DNA of 64,000 nucleotides, taken from Melanocharis versteri (taxonomy: Eukaryota; Chordata; Aves; Passeriformes; Melanocharitidae). Positions 23,793 through 35,946 of this stretch are shown here, one piece after another (position 1 is the first letter of the stretch; the number at the start of each line of letters is the position of its first letter). The notes under the pieces were generated by a model. That model saw only the letters and a list, made by a program, of their open reading frames with translations. It was not told where the DNA came from and did no database searches. A program made the position numbers and the translations under genes. The DNA lies in assembly GCA_013397845.1 (NCBI GenBank), contig VZTG01008989.1, positions 414,687 through 478,686 of the forward strand, in the 5' to 3' direction.

Positions 23793-26700
23793 GACTGTGC
23801 AATCGAAAGTGGACAAGGCAAACCAAACTGGGGTGCCATGTAAGTTAAGTAAACAGTGGAAATTTAAATATTCTGCTTGCAGAAGGAGGGGATAACAGTA
23901 GAAGTGGGAGTCATCTCCCACCTGCATTGTCTCACTGTTCTCTTCATAAATTGTCACTGGGGACAGCTCAACAAACAGGAAAAGCCTGTTTAGTCCACTT
24001 CTGTTTTCCCAGGATAAACTCAGTTCTCTTAAGAAAAAGTTTCTCATAAGAGTGAAAGGTCTTAAAGGGGTGGGTGTGGGTTATAAACTTATTGCATAGC
24101 TGGGTGACCTGCAGTCTGACAGTAGTCAGGCTTGGAGTCTGATGGACATTGAACTTTTTGATCAGCCTTTCTGATCAGATTAAGGTGGTGAGTTGTCTCC
24201 AAGATAGAAGTGCTCAGTGTCTCTCTGACTGCTGACATTTGTGAACCTCCTTGTTTTTATGTATGAGACCCAAAGCTGATTTTTTTCCTGACCACTTCCA
24301 GAGACAAAACACAGTAAAACAATTGCACTTTGCAAAACTTCAAAGCACCAGCAGCAGAAGCAGCAAGAGAATGAGAATCCAAAGATACTAAATTGAATGG
24401 AGAGCTCTAAAGAACGTCACAGCCTGACAACAGCTGCAGGTGATATATCCATATGACATAATGTGGAGGTGCCTCCCATTTTGGAGGGACCAAAAGCAGC
24501 ATGGGCAAGTTAGCAGTGTTACTGTGGACATATATGTTACCCATTGATTATAGTTACGTGGCAACACATTTATGTGCCTCACACGCAAGCAAAGATGATT
24601 AAGTCCCACAAATATATGTAAAGTTACTTTTTTCCTGGTTTCCTAGGATTCAACTTTTCAACCTAAGTCATAAGATATTAGCAATATATTTTTTTTTAAT
24701 TTAGTACATTTTATTTCAGATGTCGCAGCATAGGCTGGTATATGTACTATTTCCCCAAACAACAAGCACACCACCTCTCATCTGGTAAAACAGTCTTTTG
24801 AGAGTAACTAAACATGGCATACCTGAATGTAAATGTAAGTTCAAATTATCTGGGTGCATGTCCATTCACTTTAATTCAAAATATTTGGAACAACTCGATC
24901 AATCAAAGCCCAGACTAGATTTTTAAGCAAATATTTCAGTGGTGAATTTTAGTTCCTGGATGTGGTAAAAATTAAGAGATTTCCTGTCAAATCCTCTAGT
25001 GTGTTCTGGGGTTTCTGTGCTGACAGATATCAGTTTTTAAATGGATGGTCAATTGTTAAGGATAGACTCCGTAAAGTGCTAGCTTCAGCAGGCTTCACCT
25101 AACTCAAGGTATGTATTTGGCACTCTGTTTCCATTATGCTATGAACATATTGCTAGAGACGTGTCTCAAGATTAACATTACAGCTATGAGGTGCTATTCA
25201 GGCAGCATAGGAAATACTGTCATCTTGTCAGTCAGCCCAACTCTGCATTTTCCCTTTATGTCCTTTGCAGCTGTCCGTGATTCACAGACATGGATTATCT
25301 CTGTTGCAAAAAACGCATCATTGGTCTTTTGGATTAATCAGTAAAAGATATGTCCTGTTCCCAAAGTTATAGCCAGCTAAGCAGTCTTTGGAAGTTCTTA
25401 GAGAACCAGTGCTCTTATTCTATTGGTTTTAAAGTTCTCTGTAACTGAGAGGTATATCTTTTGGGTGTGTAATGTCGTATAAGAACACTGATGAGACGGA
25501 AGCCATAAAAATGGACTTCTAAATTGTCAAAAATCACAAAAATCCTATGCAAGTTGTAAGTGCTCATAAAAATACACCTTTCATAAGTAGAACACTGAAC
25601 TGTGCGTCAATGTGGTTTTGTTTCAATACTGGCAGCTTAAAAATTCCTCTATGCAAGTTTTGTTCATTTTAATGGTGAAAACATACTGTACAAATATAAT
25701 TAGGACAGATTACAGGAAAAACTCAGAAAGTGACTAATGTTTATGTCTGCAAAAGGTTATAAAAAAACTGCAAGCTCACTTTTGTTTCCAAAGAATGTAC
25801 TCCTCTACATGACTTATTGTGGTGTATTTAAACAAATGAGCTACACTATTTGTGGTTTCATCAGAGATGATGTTATTATTCATTCATGTCTGGAAGATCT
25901 AACAGGTTGAGCACAAATACCAACATTATTCATCCCTACAGTTATTTTTTCACAGGTAAGTATGGAGCTAGTTTTTGAGGGACCTCAGAAGTCAAATTCA
26001 GATTGATTGCTCACTCTGTATGAGATTTTGCAAGACATGTGTTAGTCATGTACCAATTATATGCTCAATGACTTGTGTCTTGGCCGGCTTTATTCCCTTC
26101 TCTGCAGGCCCATCCAAGAAACTGTACAGAAAAAAAAAATCCATGTTAATTAATTTATATGAAAAGTAGAAGGGAATACCAAAAAGCAGGTGAAAATCTG
26201 TAGGAGAACTAACTGAAGAAAGGGGACGCCATATGGAGAAAAACCCGTGGAAATTAAAAGTTATTTCCATTTTACAGAGACTGAAATCTAGGCATATCTT
26301 ATTACACATTATATAACAAAATATGAAAGTTAAAGGAATATAAATGTATTTTTAAAAAAAATTCCTCAATTTATTTCAGTTTTCTAAATTAGGCCAGTTT
26401 CCCCTTAGTATGCAGACACAGTTTGCATATTTACATTTTAGATGCTTACACATTTTCATTTTTCCTTCTGCTATTTGCTACCACTGAAATATGACAAAAC
26501 TGTCCAAAGAATAATAATAGCTTTAAAGTACTCACTGTATGCAGATGACTTTTTTTTTAACATTTTGCTTCAATCAAGTGACTTCTTAGCTATGTTTTTA
26601 TAAAAGTAAATATTAGGACTTCAAGAACAAGACATGTTTACCTGTGTTTTAACCAACCTTGTAATGACCAGAATCAGACACGCTATTTTTAGAACTATGC

Positions 26701-28259
26701 CAAGTACAAGAACAGAAATAATAAACTCTTTATTTCAGCTCAATACATTCTTATTCAGGCAGTTATAGAACATGTCATTCTTTGCCCATAGTCTTGCAAT
26801 GTGATCTGTTCACCACCATGGCTTGCAACTTGTCAAAGTCAGGGCTTTATGAGACATTTGACATATACATAAAATTCTGAGATGGATACTTTGCTCTTAA
26901 ACATATTATTTTATAGGTGATCTCTTTAAAATATTTTATGGTTTCTTTGTACCCAGCATAGAGGAAATCTCTCTGTCTTATTAAGATTCCCATTAACATT
27001 TTGCCACCTGAAAGTTTGTCGGAAATGACTTCACATGCTTCCCCAGAAAAGCAATACAAATGGAAAACAATTTAGCATTAGATCATAATCTCTGGATTTC
27101 CCTCTGAAACCACTCAGAGATGACTTCCTGCGAAGAATTACATTTCAATTACTGCTAAATTAACTAGTTTTCTATTACGGTTTTCTTGTTTTGTTGCTGT
27201 TGTTGTATATTTCTTGGTTGTGTTTTTTGTTTGTTTTTATAAAGTGGAACCCATTAGCATGACAAACATTGCACAAAATTTTGGCAATATTGTATGAATT
27301 CTTGCATTTTAATCAATCAAAATATTATTACAGTTAAAATGCAAAGTCTTTTGTGAAAACACAAATTCTCGTAAAGGCCATCTTAATTGACTTCTATTAC
27401 ACCACTTTCTCCTAATCTTTATTAATGAACTCCTTCATCAGTTGTTTAGATAGCCAGACTAATGTTTAGGAAGGCAAGGCTTGTAACTGGTTCATTCTAT
27501 TTATCTTTTATGAACATTGGCGTGACATTAGGATTCTTATGTTCTATTGGAACCTCCCTACTCTTTCCAAACTTACTGGAAAATTATATTCGTAATTTAA
27601 ACAGACACTCAACAAGCTCTTTTTAAAATCTTGGATGCAAGTTAACCTTTATTCACTCTTTGAAATGTCAAGTTTTAGTAGTTTTTGTTTGGTATCTTCT
27701 GTCAAAGTGGAAACTATTTCATCAGACTAAGAGCTAATAGAAACTTGCCAAGAACAAATCCTGCCTAATTTATTTCGCTCACACAGTAACTGAGCAGCTA
27801 ATACAGTAATGGCATTGTATATTCCACTTTTATTGAAGTTTTTGATCATCTTCTGAGGATCCTAAGGAAATCTTTTGCAGACTTTAAAGTGCATGCAAAA
27901 ATCAAATGGATAGCAGTTCCAGATAGTTGTTAGCAATAGTCAGTGATAGGACTTACCCAGCCTCATGTTGCCCTGGATCTAGGTGTGCTCAGTATTTTCA
28001 TGACTTAAGGAGGGAAGACAGATCATGCTCATGAAATTTTACAGTTGATTGGAGGCTAGAAGAGTAGGAAGAGAAATCAAAATTATCTTAGCCAACTGAA
28101 GAGATGAGCTGAAAAAAAAGACTGGATGGAATCCAGTAGTTACAAGTTTAAGAAAACATCAGCCACAGAGATACAGGATGGAAAAAAAAAGCCACCAAAA
28201 ATCCCCCAAAGTGTAGCCATGTTTTAGAAGCTCATCTAAGGATTTGGTTGTATCATTTC
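23793..28259. other. Unique AT-rich non-coding DNA
   Basis: No gene recognised; frames are 64 to 87 codons. A T/G-rich low-complexity stretch lies at 27181-27240. A short segment at 26262-26297 resembles the 'attttacagatgaggaaact' part of MIR but is too short to call. AT-rich sequence dominates 26300-26400. Confidence 0.5.
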
Positions 28260-28870
28260 TGAACACAAGTCAGAAATGTTCTGATGTTGTGATGAGGCTG
28301 ACGTTACAGAGCGATGTATAAACTAGACAAGACATAGGAAATAATCCTGCTCTTCTTAGCACTGGCTGGAGTTCAGTTTTGAACAGCACATTTCAAGAAA
28401 GATATGAAAATATTGAAGCAAATCGAAACATGATTGACAAAAATGCTCAGCTGTCTAGAAAACATGACCTATGATGGGAGATGAAATAACTGGATTTGTC
28501 TCACCTACCAAAAGGTAGAATGAAGTAGGCATAATAACAGAGCTGAATTGTGTAAATAGTTTTGAAAGGATGAAAGGATTAATTGTTCTTGGTGACCATG
28601 ACGGATTGGAAAAGAAGCAGTGAGCTTAATCTGGAGCAGGAAGTAAAAGATATTGGGAATGGTTAGATGGGAAACAATTCAGTATAGGCAAGTAGAACAC
28701 TGGAATAGGAAGCTGAATCAGATTGCAAAATTTTCAGTGCTGGAAGTCTGTAAAAACACGGTAGACAAAATACTATCATGAAAGACATAAGTATTTTGAG
28801 AGTCATGAAATGTACTAGATAGCTTCTTAAAATCACATCAAATTGTTTTTCTATGATTTTTTCTATGATA
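28260..28870 (+). mobile_element. Ancient, highly decayed CR1 LINE
   Basis: About 600 bp follow the 3' part of an old CR1 in order: 'cctgctcttcttagcactgg' near 28347, 'aagaaagatatgaaaatat' near 28396 and 'gaaaacatgacctatga' near 28458. Then come 'aattgttcttggtgacc' near 28580, 'agcagtgagcttaatctg' near 28616 and 'acactggaataggaagctg' near 28696. The end is a degenerate 'actagatagcttcttaaa' plus 'tttttctatgattttttct' tail near 28811-28870. Divergence is far higher than in the other copies, so this belongs to an older CR1 lineage shared widely among sauropsids. No frame survives. Confidence 0.82.
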
Positions 28871-31800
28871 TATGTAAAATATGAATAGACCCTCAGTTTT
28901 CCCCTGTGTACCAAACACAGAAAAATCTTGACCTTTTCATTTTCCTGTTCTGTTCAAACATTTTCTGATAACATGTCCTAAACAGTTTTATTTTCTTTAT
29001 AGTACAGTTAACAATTCTACCACTGACAATTAGAATAAGATTCATTCTGCAAGAATTTTATTTGTTCATCACAGCCTTTACTTAATCCATTTGGTTTTAA
29101 GTCCTACTTTCTGGTTTACAATAATTTCTTCCAATTTACCTCATTTTACAATAGTTAGATATGTTTTAAAGAGCTGCTTCAATTTTCCCTCTTAAGCACG
29201 CTGTTTTTCTAACCAATGAGGCCCTCCTTTTGGATTATGGGGTAGCAGCTTCTTGACTAACAACTGACAATATTCTTAAGCAATTCCCAACTATTGTTCA
29301 TAATTTTCTACTGAAAGTTATTCCTATAAACTGATCTTGTTCTAAATTGCTTTGAGATTTTTGAAATTGGTAATGTCAAAACCTCACATGGCACTAATTT
29401 GAATATTATTCTCTTTGTGTCTATGAGATATTGCATGCTTGGGTTAGCAAAACTTTTTAGAGTACTGTGAAAATAATTTATTCCTGACCTTTTTTCCCAG
29501 CATTTTGATCAGAGGATTGTTATAGGTGCTGGTGGATCATTCCAAGAACACTTTATTGATGGCTGTGTGAGCAATTTCATGTGGCTCAAACCAAAGAGCT
29601 TCCCACATCTTTTAATAATACTCCCATTTCAATTATAATCCATTTTACCTACACATTATATGCTTGTCCTTAAAGCATTGGTATCACCAGAAAAGACTAT
29701 TCCTTTGGCCAACAGTAGCTGCAAATGGTTGAAGGCAGCTGCATTGCGGCATAGAGAACCAGAATCTGGGGACACACTGCGGAAACCTCACTTGTAAATG
29801 TGTGGCAAAAGCAGCACCAAAATGACCCCCAGGTTACACTACAATTTTACTGAAGAGAAGAATGAAAGAACACTGCGGCCAGACAGGATAGCAACAGAAA
29901 TTAAGGTTGTCCCTCCAGTTTAATCGACATGCAACTGCAGAGACTTTAGATGCAAAGAGGTAGCTACCTGAATGCCTTGGTATTGCTTCTTGGAGAAATT
30001 ATGTCGGTAGTTAGCAACTCACTAATATGTGTGTAATGCCATGTGTGGATCAGAAATCAAAACCAGAGTGGAAAGCCTGTGCTAGTCATGAAAAGAATCA
30101 TATAAAAATTAAGTGCAGGAGCGAGCAAAGTTACATAGTTACTCCTCTGCATGCTTGAACATTTGCACCAGTACAGGCTGCTCCAACAGATGCTGTCATC
30201 TCCTTAGTAGTTACTGCAACACAGAGTCATGCAGAGACTTTCAAGGCTTTCTTATAGTTGTTCTAGCACCCCATTCGTCCATCAAAGCAGACACAGTACT
30301 ACAATTAATTGCCAGGATACAGATACAATACAGATATTTTTTAATTTTGTTGTTCAAGGGCTAAGAAACATCCCCATAGGTGCTAATTATTTCTTTTTGT
30401 GCGTTTTGGGCAGCTCTGTAACTATGCAATGCTTGACTTCAACCTCAGGACTTAACACAAGGGGTATGACTCAATCTGAGCCCTTAATGCTAGAAAGGCT
30501 GTGGGGGCAGGGGGTTGTGATCCTGAGGGAACCCATGTGCCTGGTGGCATGCTTCAGATCTCAGGAGTTTCTCAAATATATATTATATTTCAAAGAACTA
30601 AAACCAGGCAAGGAAAGAAATGGGAAGGGATTAATTTGTTTAAAATTCTCCCAGAAAGAGAAAAAACTATAAACCAGAAAATCACTAAAGCCTGAGTGGC
30701 CTCATAAATGTATAGGTCTGATTGAATCTCTAATGTGATGGAGAAAGATAAACACAAGAGGTGGGCTTGAACTCTGGATTGTGTCTTCCCAGAAAGATGC
30801 ACAACTTTATCAAAATACTTTGCAACAAAGGGGCCATAAGAAGATTAAGACCAATTTAAAGTCCAAAGACGAGAGAGAGATAATGTGCAGGTCTCGTCTG
30901 CACATATGTATAAGTAACAGCTTAAACCCTTCTTTCCTCCAACAGGAAAAGATGTCTGGAAAAAAATAGTGACTGGTATACAACAGTATATGTGAATCAG
31001 TGTGTCAGTGTTTTTCTTTCTTCATTTGCTAATTTTGAAAAAAGAGACCAGCTTCTTTCCTAACTATGCAAGAGACACTCCAATAATTTTCTAGATTTCA
31101 GTCTTTTGCAAGAAATCCCTCAGAAATATCAGGTTTCATATCCTTATGTTTTCAAAACATAAGCGAATGTGTCCATTTCCTCCTTGGAATCACCCTGCAA
31201 TGGGTTTTTACAGCTGACACGATTTATTCGCGCTCAGCCAGAAACCAAACCAAACCACGAACAAAAAAGCCTTTCTTTTGGTAATGTATGGCTAAGATCT
31301 GCAGAGGTGACTGATAATTTTAAGTGCTGGATTTATTACATTGCCTTACAGCCTTGAACACTGGATGCTCAGCACTTTCTGAAAATTAGGTGTGTGGAAA
31401 TTGTCATAAGTTAAACTCCCCCAAAGAAGTAGTTATTTCTTAATGTACTGGTCAGCTGCTGAAAGCATGGGAATGCATAAGTACGTACACACATCTCTTC
31501 ATATCAATAAAATATAGACAGATTATGATGATGTGAGAAAGCAGAAAAATTTTATAAATGTTTAGAGTGTTTTATAGAGAGCAACTGAGAACCAACGTAT
31601 TGCCACATATATTGTATTAGATACACCAAGTTAGAAAAGTACTAATTAAATGTGGTTTTTGAAAATGTGTATTTTCATAGAATAGAGCATCTTTATGCTG
31701 ACACTTTTGCCCTTAGTCTTTCTCTTAGACAGAAGAGAATAGTGTAACTCAGCAATCCAGGAAAATAAACCTGGAGGCGATCCAGAGAAAGGAATGAAGC

Positions 31801-32959
31801 AATTAACTCTCTTTGCATTAAAAGGAAATGGGGATAAATGCATATTTCGTCGAACTTGAACATCAGATTTGAAGGAGTTATCCACTGTTTGCTAAAAAAA
31901 TGAAACCTGCTCTCTAAGTGCTCTGGTTGCTTATGTTTGTTTATCTCATGGGTTCTGGAGAAGGCTTGTATTGATGTAGGTTCTTTCTGACTATTAGAGG
32001 TCCATCTGTGGGAAATATCTAGAGCATCAGTGAATTTGCCACTGACACAATATTCCTCTGGGCTGATGGAACAGCATAATATTTCCTTTAGGTATTTCTG
32101 AAGCAGATTAAGCATAAGCAGACTCATTACTGTTCAAACCACTAGCACAGGTTTGACACTAGCAAAAAAAACAAAAGAGAAAAATTGCATCTGACTAATA
32201 AACTGTGTTTTGTTATCTCAGTTCAGAGAAAAATCTACTGAATCAACAGGATTTGACAAGCATATATACCTAACATAATCTTGCAAATACCTCATGCCAT
32301 GCTTCATCAAATCCCCTTATGTCTTTCTGTACTGCACTGCAAGGAGCTCGCAGACCAAGCCAATGGATTAAAAAATAACTTTAAATCTTCCCTGTGGTCT
32401 CTGGTTCCTGACCTCCCACCTAGGCTGGCTGAGCTGCAGAAGCCTTCTGAGGTTGTGTCATCCCTGACACGGCTGAGATCCGCTGTGTGAGCCTGGATTC
32501 CGTGCTCCTCCAGATCATGCTGCCTCTCACCTCTGCAGGTTTGTCATCCAGAGACTCAGTGCCTGGCTCACAGCATCTTTGCTAAGGGCATCCTCACAAA
32601 ACCAGAATGGAGTGTTTATACCAGCACAGCTCCTTTACAGCATGAAAGAGCTAAAATGCAGGATGTGTTTGTCTCGTCACTGTAAACATTTTCAGTAAGG
32701 AACCAGTTTCCAGCTTTCCTGCTTTTTCCAGGGTTATTTCAGTTTTTGTAGCCTTTTCCTGACTTCTTTGTTTCGTGAAAACTGGTGCGTAGCTTCTTCC
32801 CAATTCTTTTCAGCCTTCCAGTCTACCTAAATTGGCTTGGCCATGCAGGTCTTTTTCCTTCACAGAGGAAAGGTTTTTGTTACAGAAAGATATTTTGAAC
32901 ACATACTTCATAGTTTTGACAAAAACAAATAAATAGAACCTCTAACAAAAAGAAAATTG
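28871..32959. other. Unique non-coding DNA
   Basis: No gene supported. The largest frames are 147 codons (+, 30229-30672) and 144 codons (minus, 31693-32127), neither recognised. A/C-rich sequence occurs at 31236-31268. The segment 32281-32600 is GC-richer but has no CpG enrichment. Confidence 0.5.
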
Positions 32960-33046
32960 GTATTATTGTTATTAATAATAATAATAATTATTAATAATGT
33001 ATTGTTATTATTATTAATAATAATAATAACAGTAATAATAATAAAA
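32960..33046. repeat. (TTA)n/(TAA)n self-complementary tract
   Basis: TTA-unit and TAA-unit runs alternate twice, giving about 87 bp of inverted-repeat AT trinucleotide sequence. Each TTA run can pair with the following TAA run, so the tract can form a hairpin or cruciform. Confidence 0.95.
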
Positions 33047-35805
33047 GCCCAGAGGAACACACACATTACTGATTTTATGAAAATGACATTATTTGAAAAA
33101 TCAATCCACCTTCATGTTTCCAAGCCACGAGTTTTAAGGATAACACGTTGTATAAAAACTCTTTTAGAGCTGTCTGGTTGAAGGCACTGACCTGAATCAC
33201 AGAGAAAAAAATGGTTTGAACGCACCTGAGAGAAACACATGGAAGCAACCCTTGCACTCCTGTCTTCAGGAGATAGGAGTGCATTTGAAGTAGATCATCA
33301 CAATTTAATTTGATTTTGTTTCTTGGTTTTCTCTAATGGAAATGGAAGCAAATGAAGACAGGAAAGACAAAGGAAAAAACCAAACAAAGTCTTCTCTGCC
33401 GAGGTTATAGTAGCACTTTTAAATGAAAATATTTTTGAATAGGATTTATGAAATATTTCCTTAAAATAAAATCACGGATAAAAAAATTAAATCTGTGTCT
33501 CTATCCCATATACCTGGAAAAAAGAATTTTGAATATTTTTGGCCATATGTCCATTTTAGTTTTACAGTCATAAATGCTGGGAATTCCATCACTTCTCTGA
33601 GTAGTCCATATTGCTGTCTAAAAGATTTCCTTGTTGCAGTAATCATCTTACCCTCACACAACATACTCTACACTTCAAAAAAAAAATTGACACAACAAAC
33701 ACAAAGAGCCCTTATGGAGATATTCTTACTTGCAAATGCCGACATAAAAAAAACAGTCACTGAACAGAGGAAAATAAGTGCTGCATTTTTGGCAGTGGTA
33801 CAGAAAGACATAATTGCTTCACTGAGTTTTGCAAAAATAAGGAATTAATTTTTGCAAATAATCATAAAACCAGCTTTCTGCTCTGTTTCAAGGCATCCTG
33901 ATCCAAATTTTGCTTTGCCACAGCTTTTTGTGGCAGAAGAACAAAGGATGTTAAATACTTAATTACCAGGACAGTACACGTGACTGGTGGATTGAGCTGG
34001 ATAAATGAAGCTGCAATTATTTCACCACAGTGCGGCTGACTAAGATTGATACTTGGCCTTCACTCAATGGTTTTCATCATTCCACCAGAAATAAACAGAG
34101 CACAGACTAATCGCAATATGTTTATGCATCAGTAACTTAAATTGCTTTTGGAAACTGTGAAATTTCTGCCATTGGTTATGAAAGACAGTACAGTTTTGAA
34201 TTTTTTCCTCATGTCCTGCAACTTAGAATCTATGTGTGCATAATTTTCATCCTCCTTACAATACATGCTATTCCAATGGGCTGAGACCAAAAAATAAATG
34301 CAAATACTTTTCTTCGTCAAAATCCTATTCTATTCTGCCCTGTTTGCAAAGATGAGAAATAGGACTTGCAGAAAAATTAAGATATGAGTCTAAGTTTCAG
34401 TTTCTTTCAAAAAAATACATGGAGACAAGAATTTGATTAAGACAGAAGCAGGATAATCTGCCAAAAAGTTTGTATCTGTGTGCTAAACCTTCTACAAAAT
34501 CTAGAAAAATATGGGGTTGCATGCAACCTGCACCCCCAGAGCTGTGAAAGTGCCTGATTGAAGGATAGCTCATGGTAGCAGCGCCACAGTAATGTGGATA
34601 TATGTCTCCAGTTTGGAAGGGTTTTTCTTCGGCCAGCTCATAGGTCCAGAAAGTGATAGGGCCCTTTTACCTGAACATCCTTGTCTGATTTTGGTTCTCT
34701 GCCTGATTTAGAAATATAACACTGCAGAAGCAGTGGTGGGAATACTGGCAAGGACATGAAAACTGTGACCTTTGTTCCTCCTTCCCACCACGCTACCCAG
34801 CTTTGCTCCAAGAAGGAAGAGATGAAGAGATGACAAAAGTCTAGCTGCTTTTTATATACACCTCTCTGCTGCTGTCCACCAGCACGGCAGCTGCAGAAGT
34901 GCTGTTTCAATAACAGAATGGTTATAGAAAGTGCTCAGCATGGACATGACTACAGCTTTACAGCAAGCTGTGAAAGAAAGACTAGAGTTCGTTAAACTGT
35001 CTTTACCTACTCCTTTCAGACTTGCACTATATCTTTTGTAAAGAAGGATATACAGAAGAGTCAGAATTAATTAATTTTAGGCTCTTTCCTTAGTATGGTT
35101 CACATGCTTTAATTCAAGCAAGGGCAAGCATAAGACTTCTGAAGCTTATCTCTGACTTCCTGACACCGGAAGCCAAATCATCTCTATTGAGAAGACTTTG
35201 CGTTTTATGAATTGTTTGATTTCCTATAATCTGAGTGAGGCCTAGCATAACTCTCATACCTATTAGCCACTCTAAACAAGGCTGTTGTTCAATGTCACAT
35301 GACTAAATAATTTCCATATAGTGGTTTTCTATTTATTTACCGTCTTCTAAAAGACATCTTGTTTATGTGTATCGGATTAGTCCTGAATCTGGTCTAAGTT
35401 AGCAATATCATGTGCTCTATATGTTTGTACGACATTTTTGTTCAGTTAAGGAATATTTTTTTTTTAATTGTTAAGATTAATTCAAGAAGGGTTTCATATG
35501 CAGGAAGCAGAAGAATACCATCTGAACTGGTAGATACCCTCAATCTCAGTCATCGGTGGTCTGCTCAAACCAGTCCAAGTAGGCTTGAAGGCACAAGAGA
35601 GATGAGCTGTCTGATTTTAGCAATGAGATGCCATTTCTCACATACAGGATACAGATCATAGGGCTAAGGAGAAGCCAAACTATAGAGCAGGGAGAGGCAA
35701 GGGAAGAAGGACTGATCTAGGAAAACAAGGAAAGCAGATGTGTACAGCCTTGGGCACATTGGAACTTATATTTTAAATTTATTCACCAAATTCCTTCAAG
35801 ACACT
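33047..35805. other. Unique non-coding DNA with a candidate conserved block
   Basis: No gene supported. The 117-codon + frame at 33495-33848 is AT-rich and unrecognised. The segment 33850-34140 is mixed-composition sequence with several homeodomain-type ATTA/TAAT cores and looks like a conserved non-coding element. A poly(T) run lies at 35457-35465. Confidence 0.5.
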
Positions 35806-35946
35806 TCCTACAAGGTCAGGTTGGATGGGGCTTTGAGCAATCTGACATAGTGGAAGGTGTCCCTGCCCACAGCAAAGCAGTTGGAATTTGATGATCTTTA
35901 TTTAGCTCGTTTCCAACCCAAACTATTTCATGATTCTATGACTCTA
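35806..35946 (+). mobile_element. CR1 LINE, 3' fragment
   Basis: Matches the last 140 bp of CR1: 'caaggtcaggttggatgggg' at 35811, 'ctttgagcaatctgacatag', 'tggaaggtgtccctgccca', 'gatgatcttta' and 'ttccaacccaaactatttca'. It closes with two ATTCTATG-type units. It is moderately diverged, with a small insertion between the 'gatgatcttta' and 'ttccaaccc' blocks. Confidence 0.94.

Noticed and set aside
27245..27265. 'cccattagcatgac', considered as a U6-like fragment
   Set aside because: Only a few bases match the 'agattagcatggcc' part of U6 and nothing else of the gene is present.
30229..30672. 147-codon + frame
   Set aside because: Unrecognised, overlaps other open frames, and shows no promoter, splice or domain evidence.
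31990..35600. Similar peptides DALDISHRWTS (minus, near 32010) and DTLNLSHRWSA (+, near 35545), considered as paralogous exons
   Set aside because: The DNA shows little identity, and a rough estimate gives many such 9-residue matches by chance among all frames of 64 kb.
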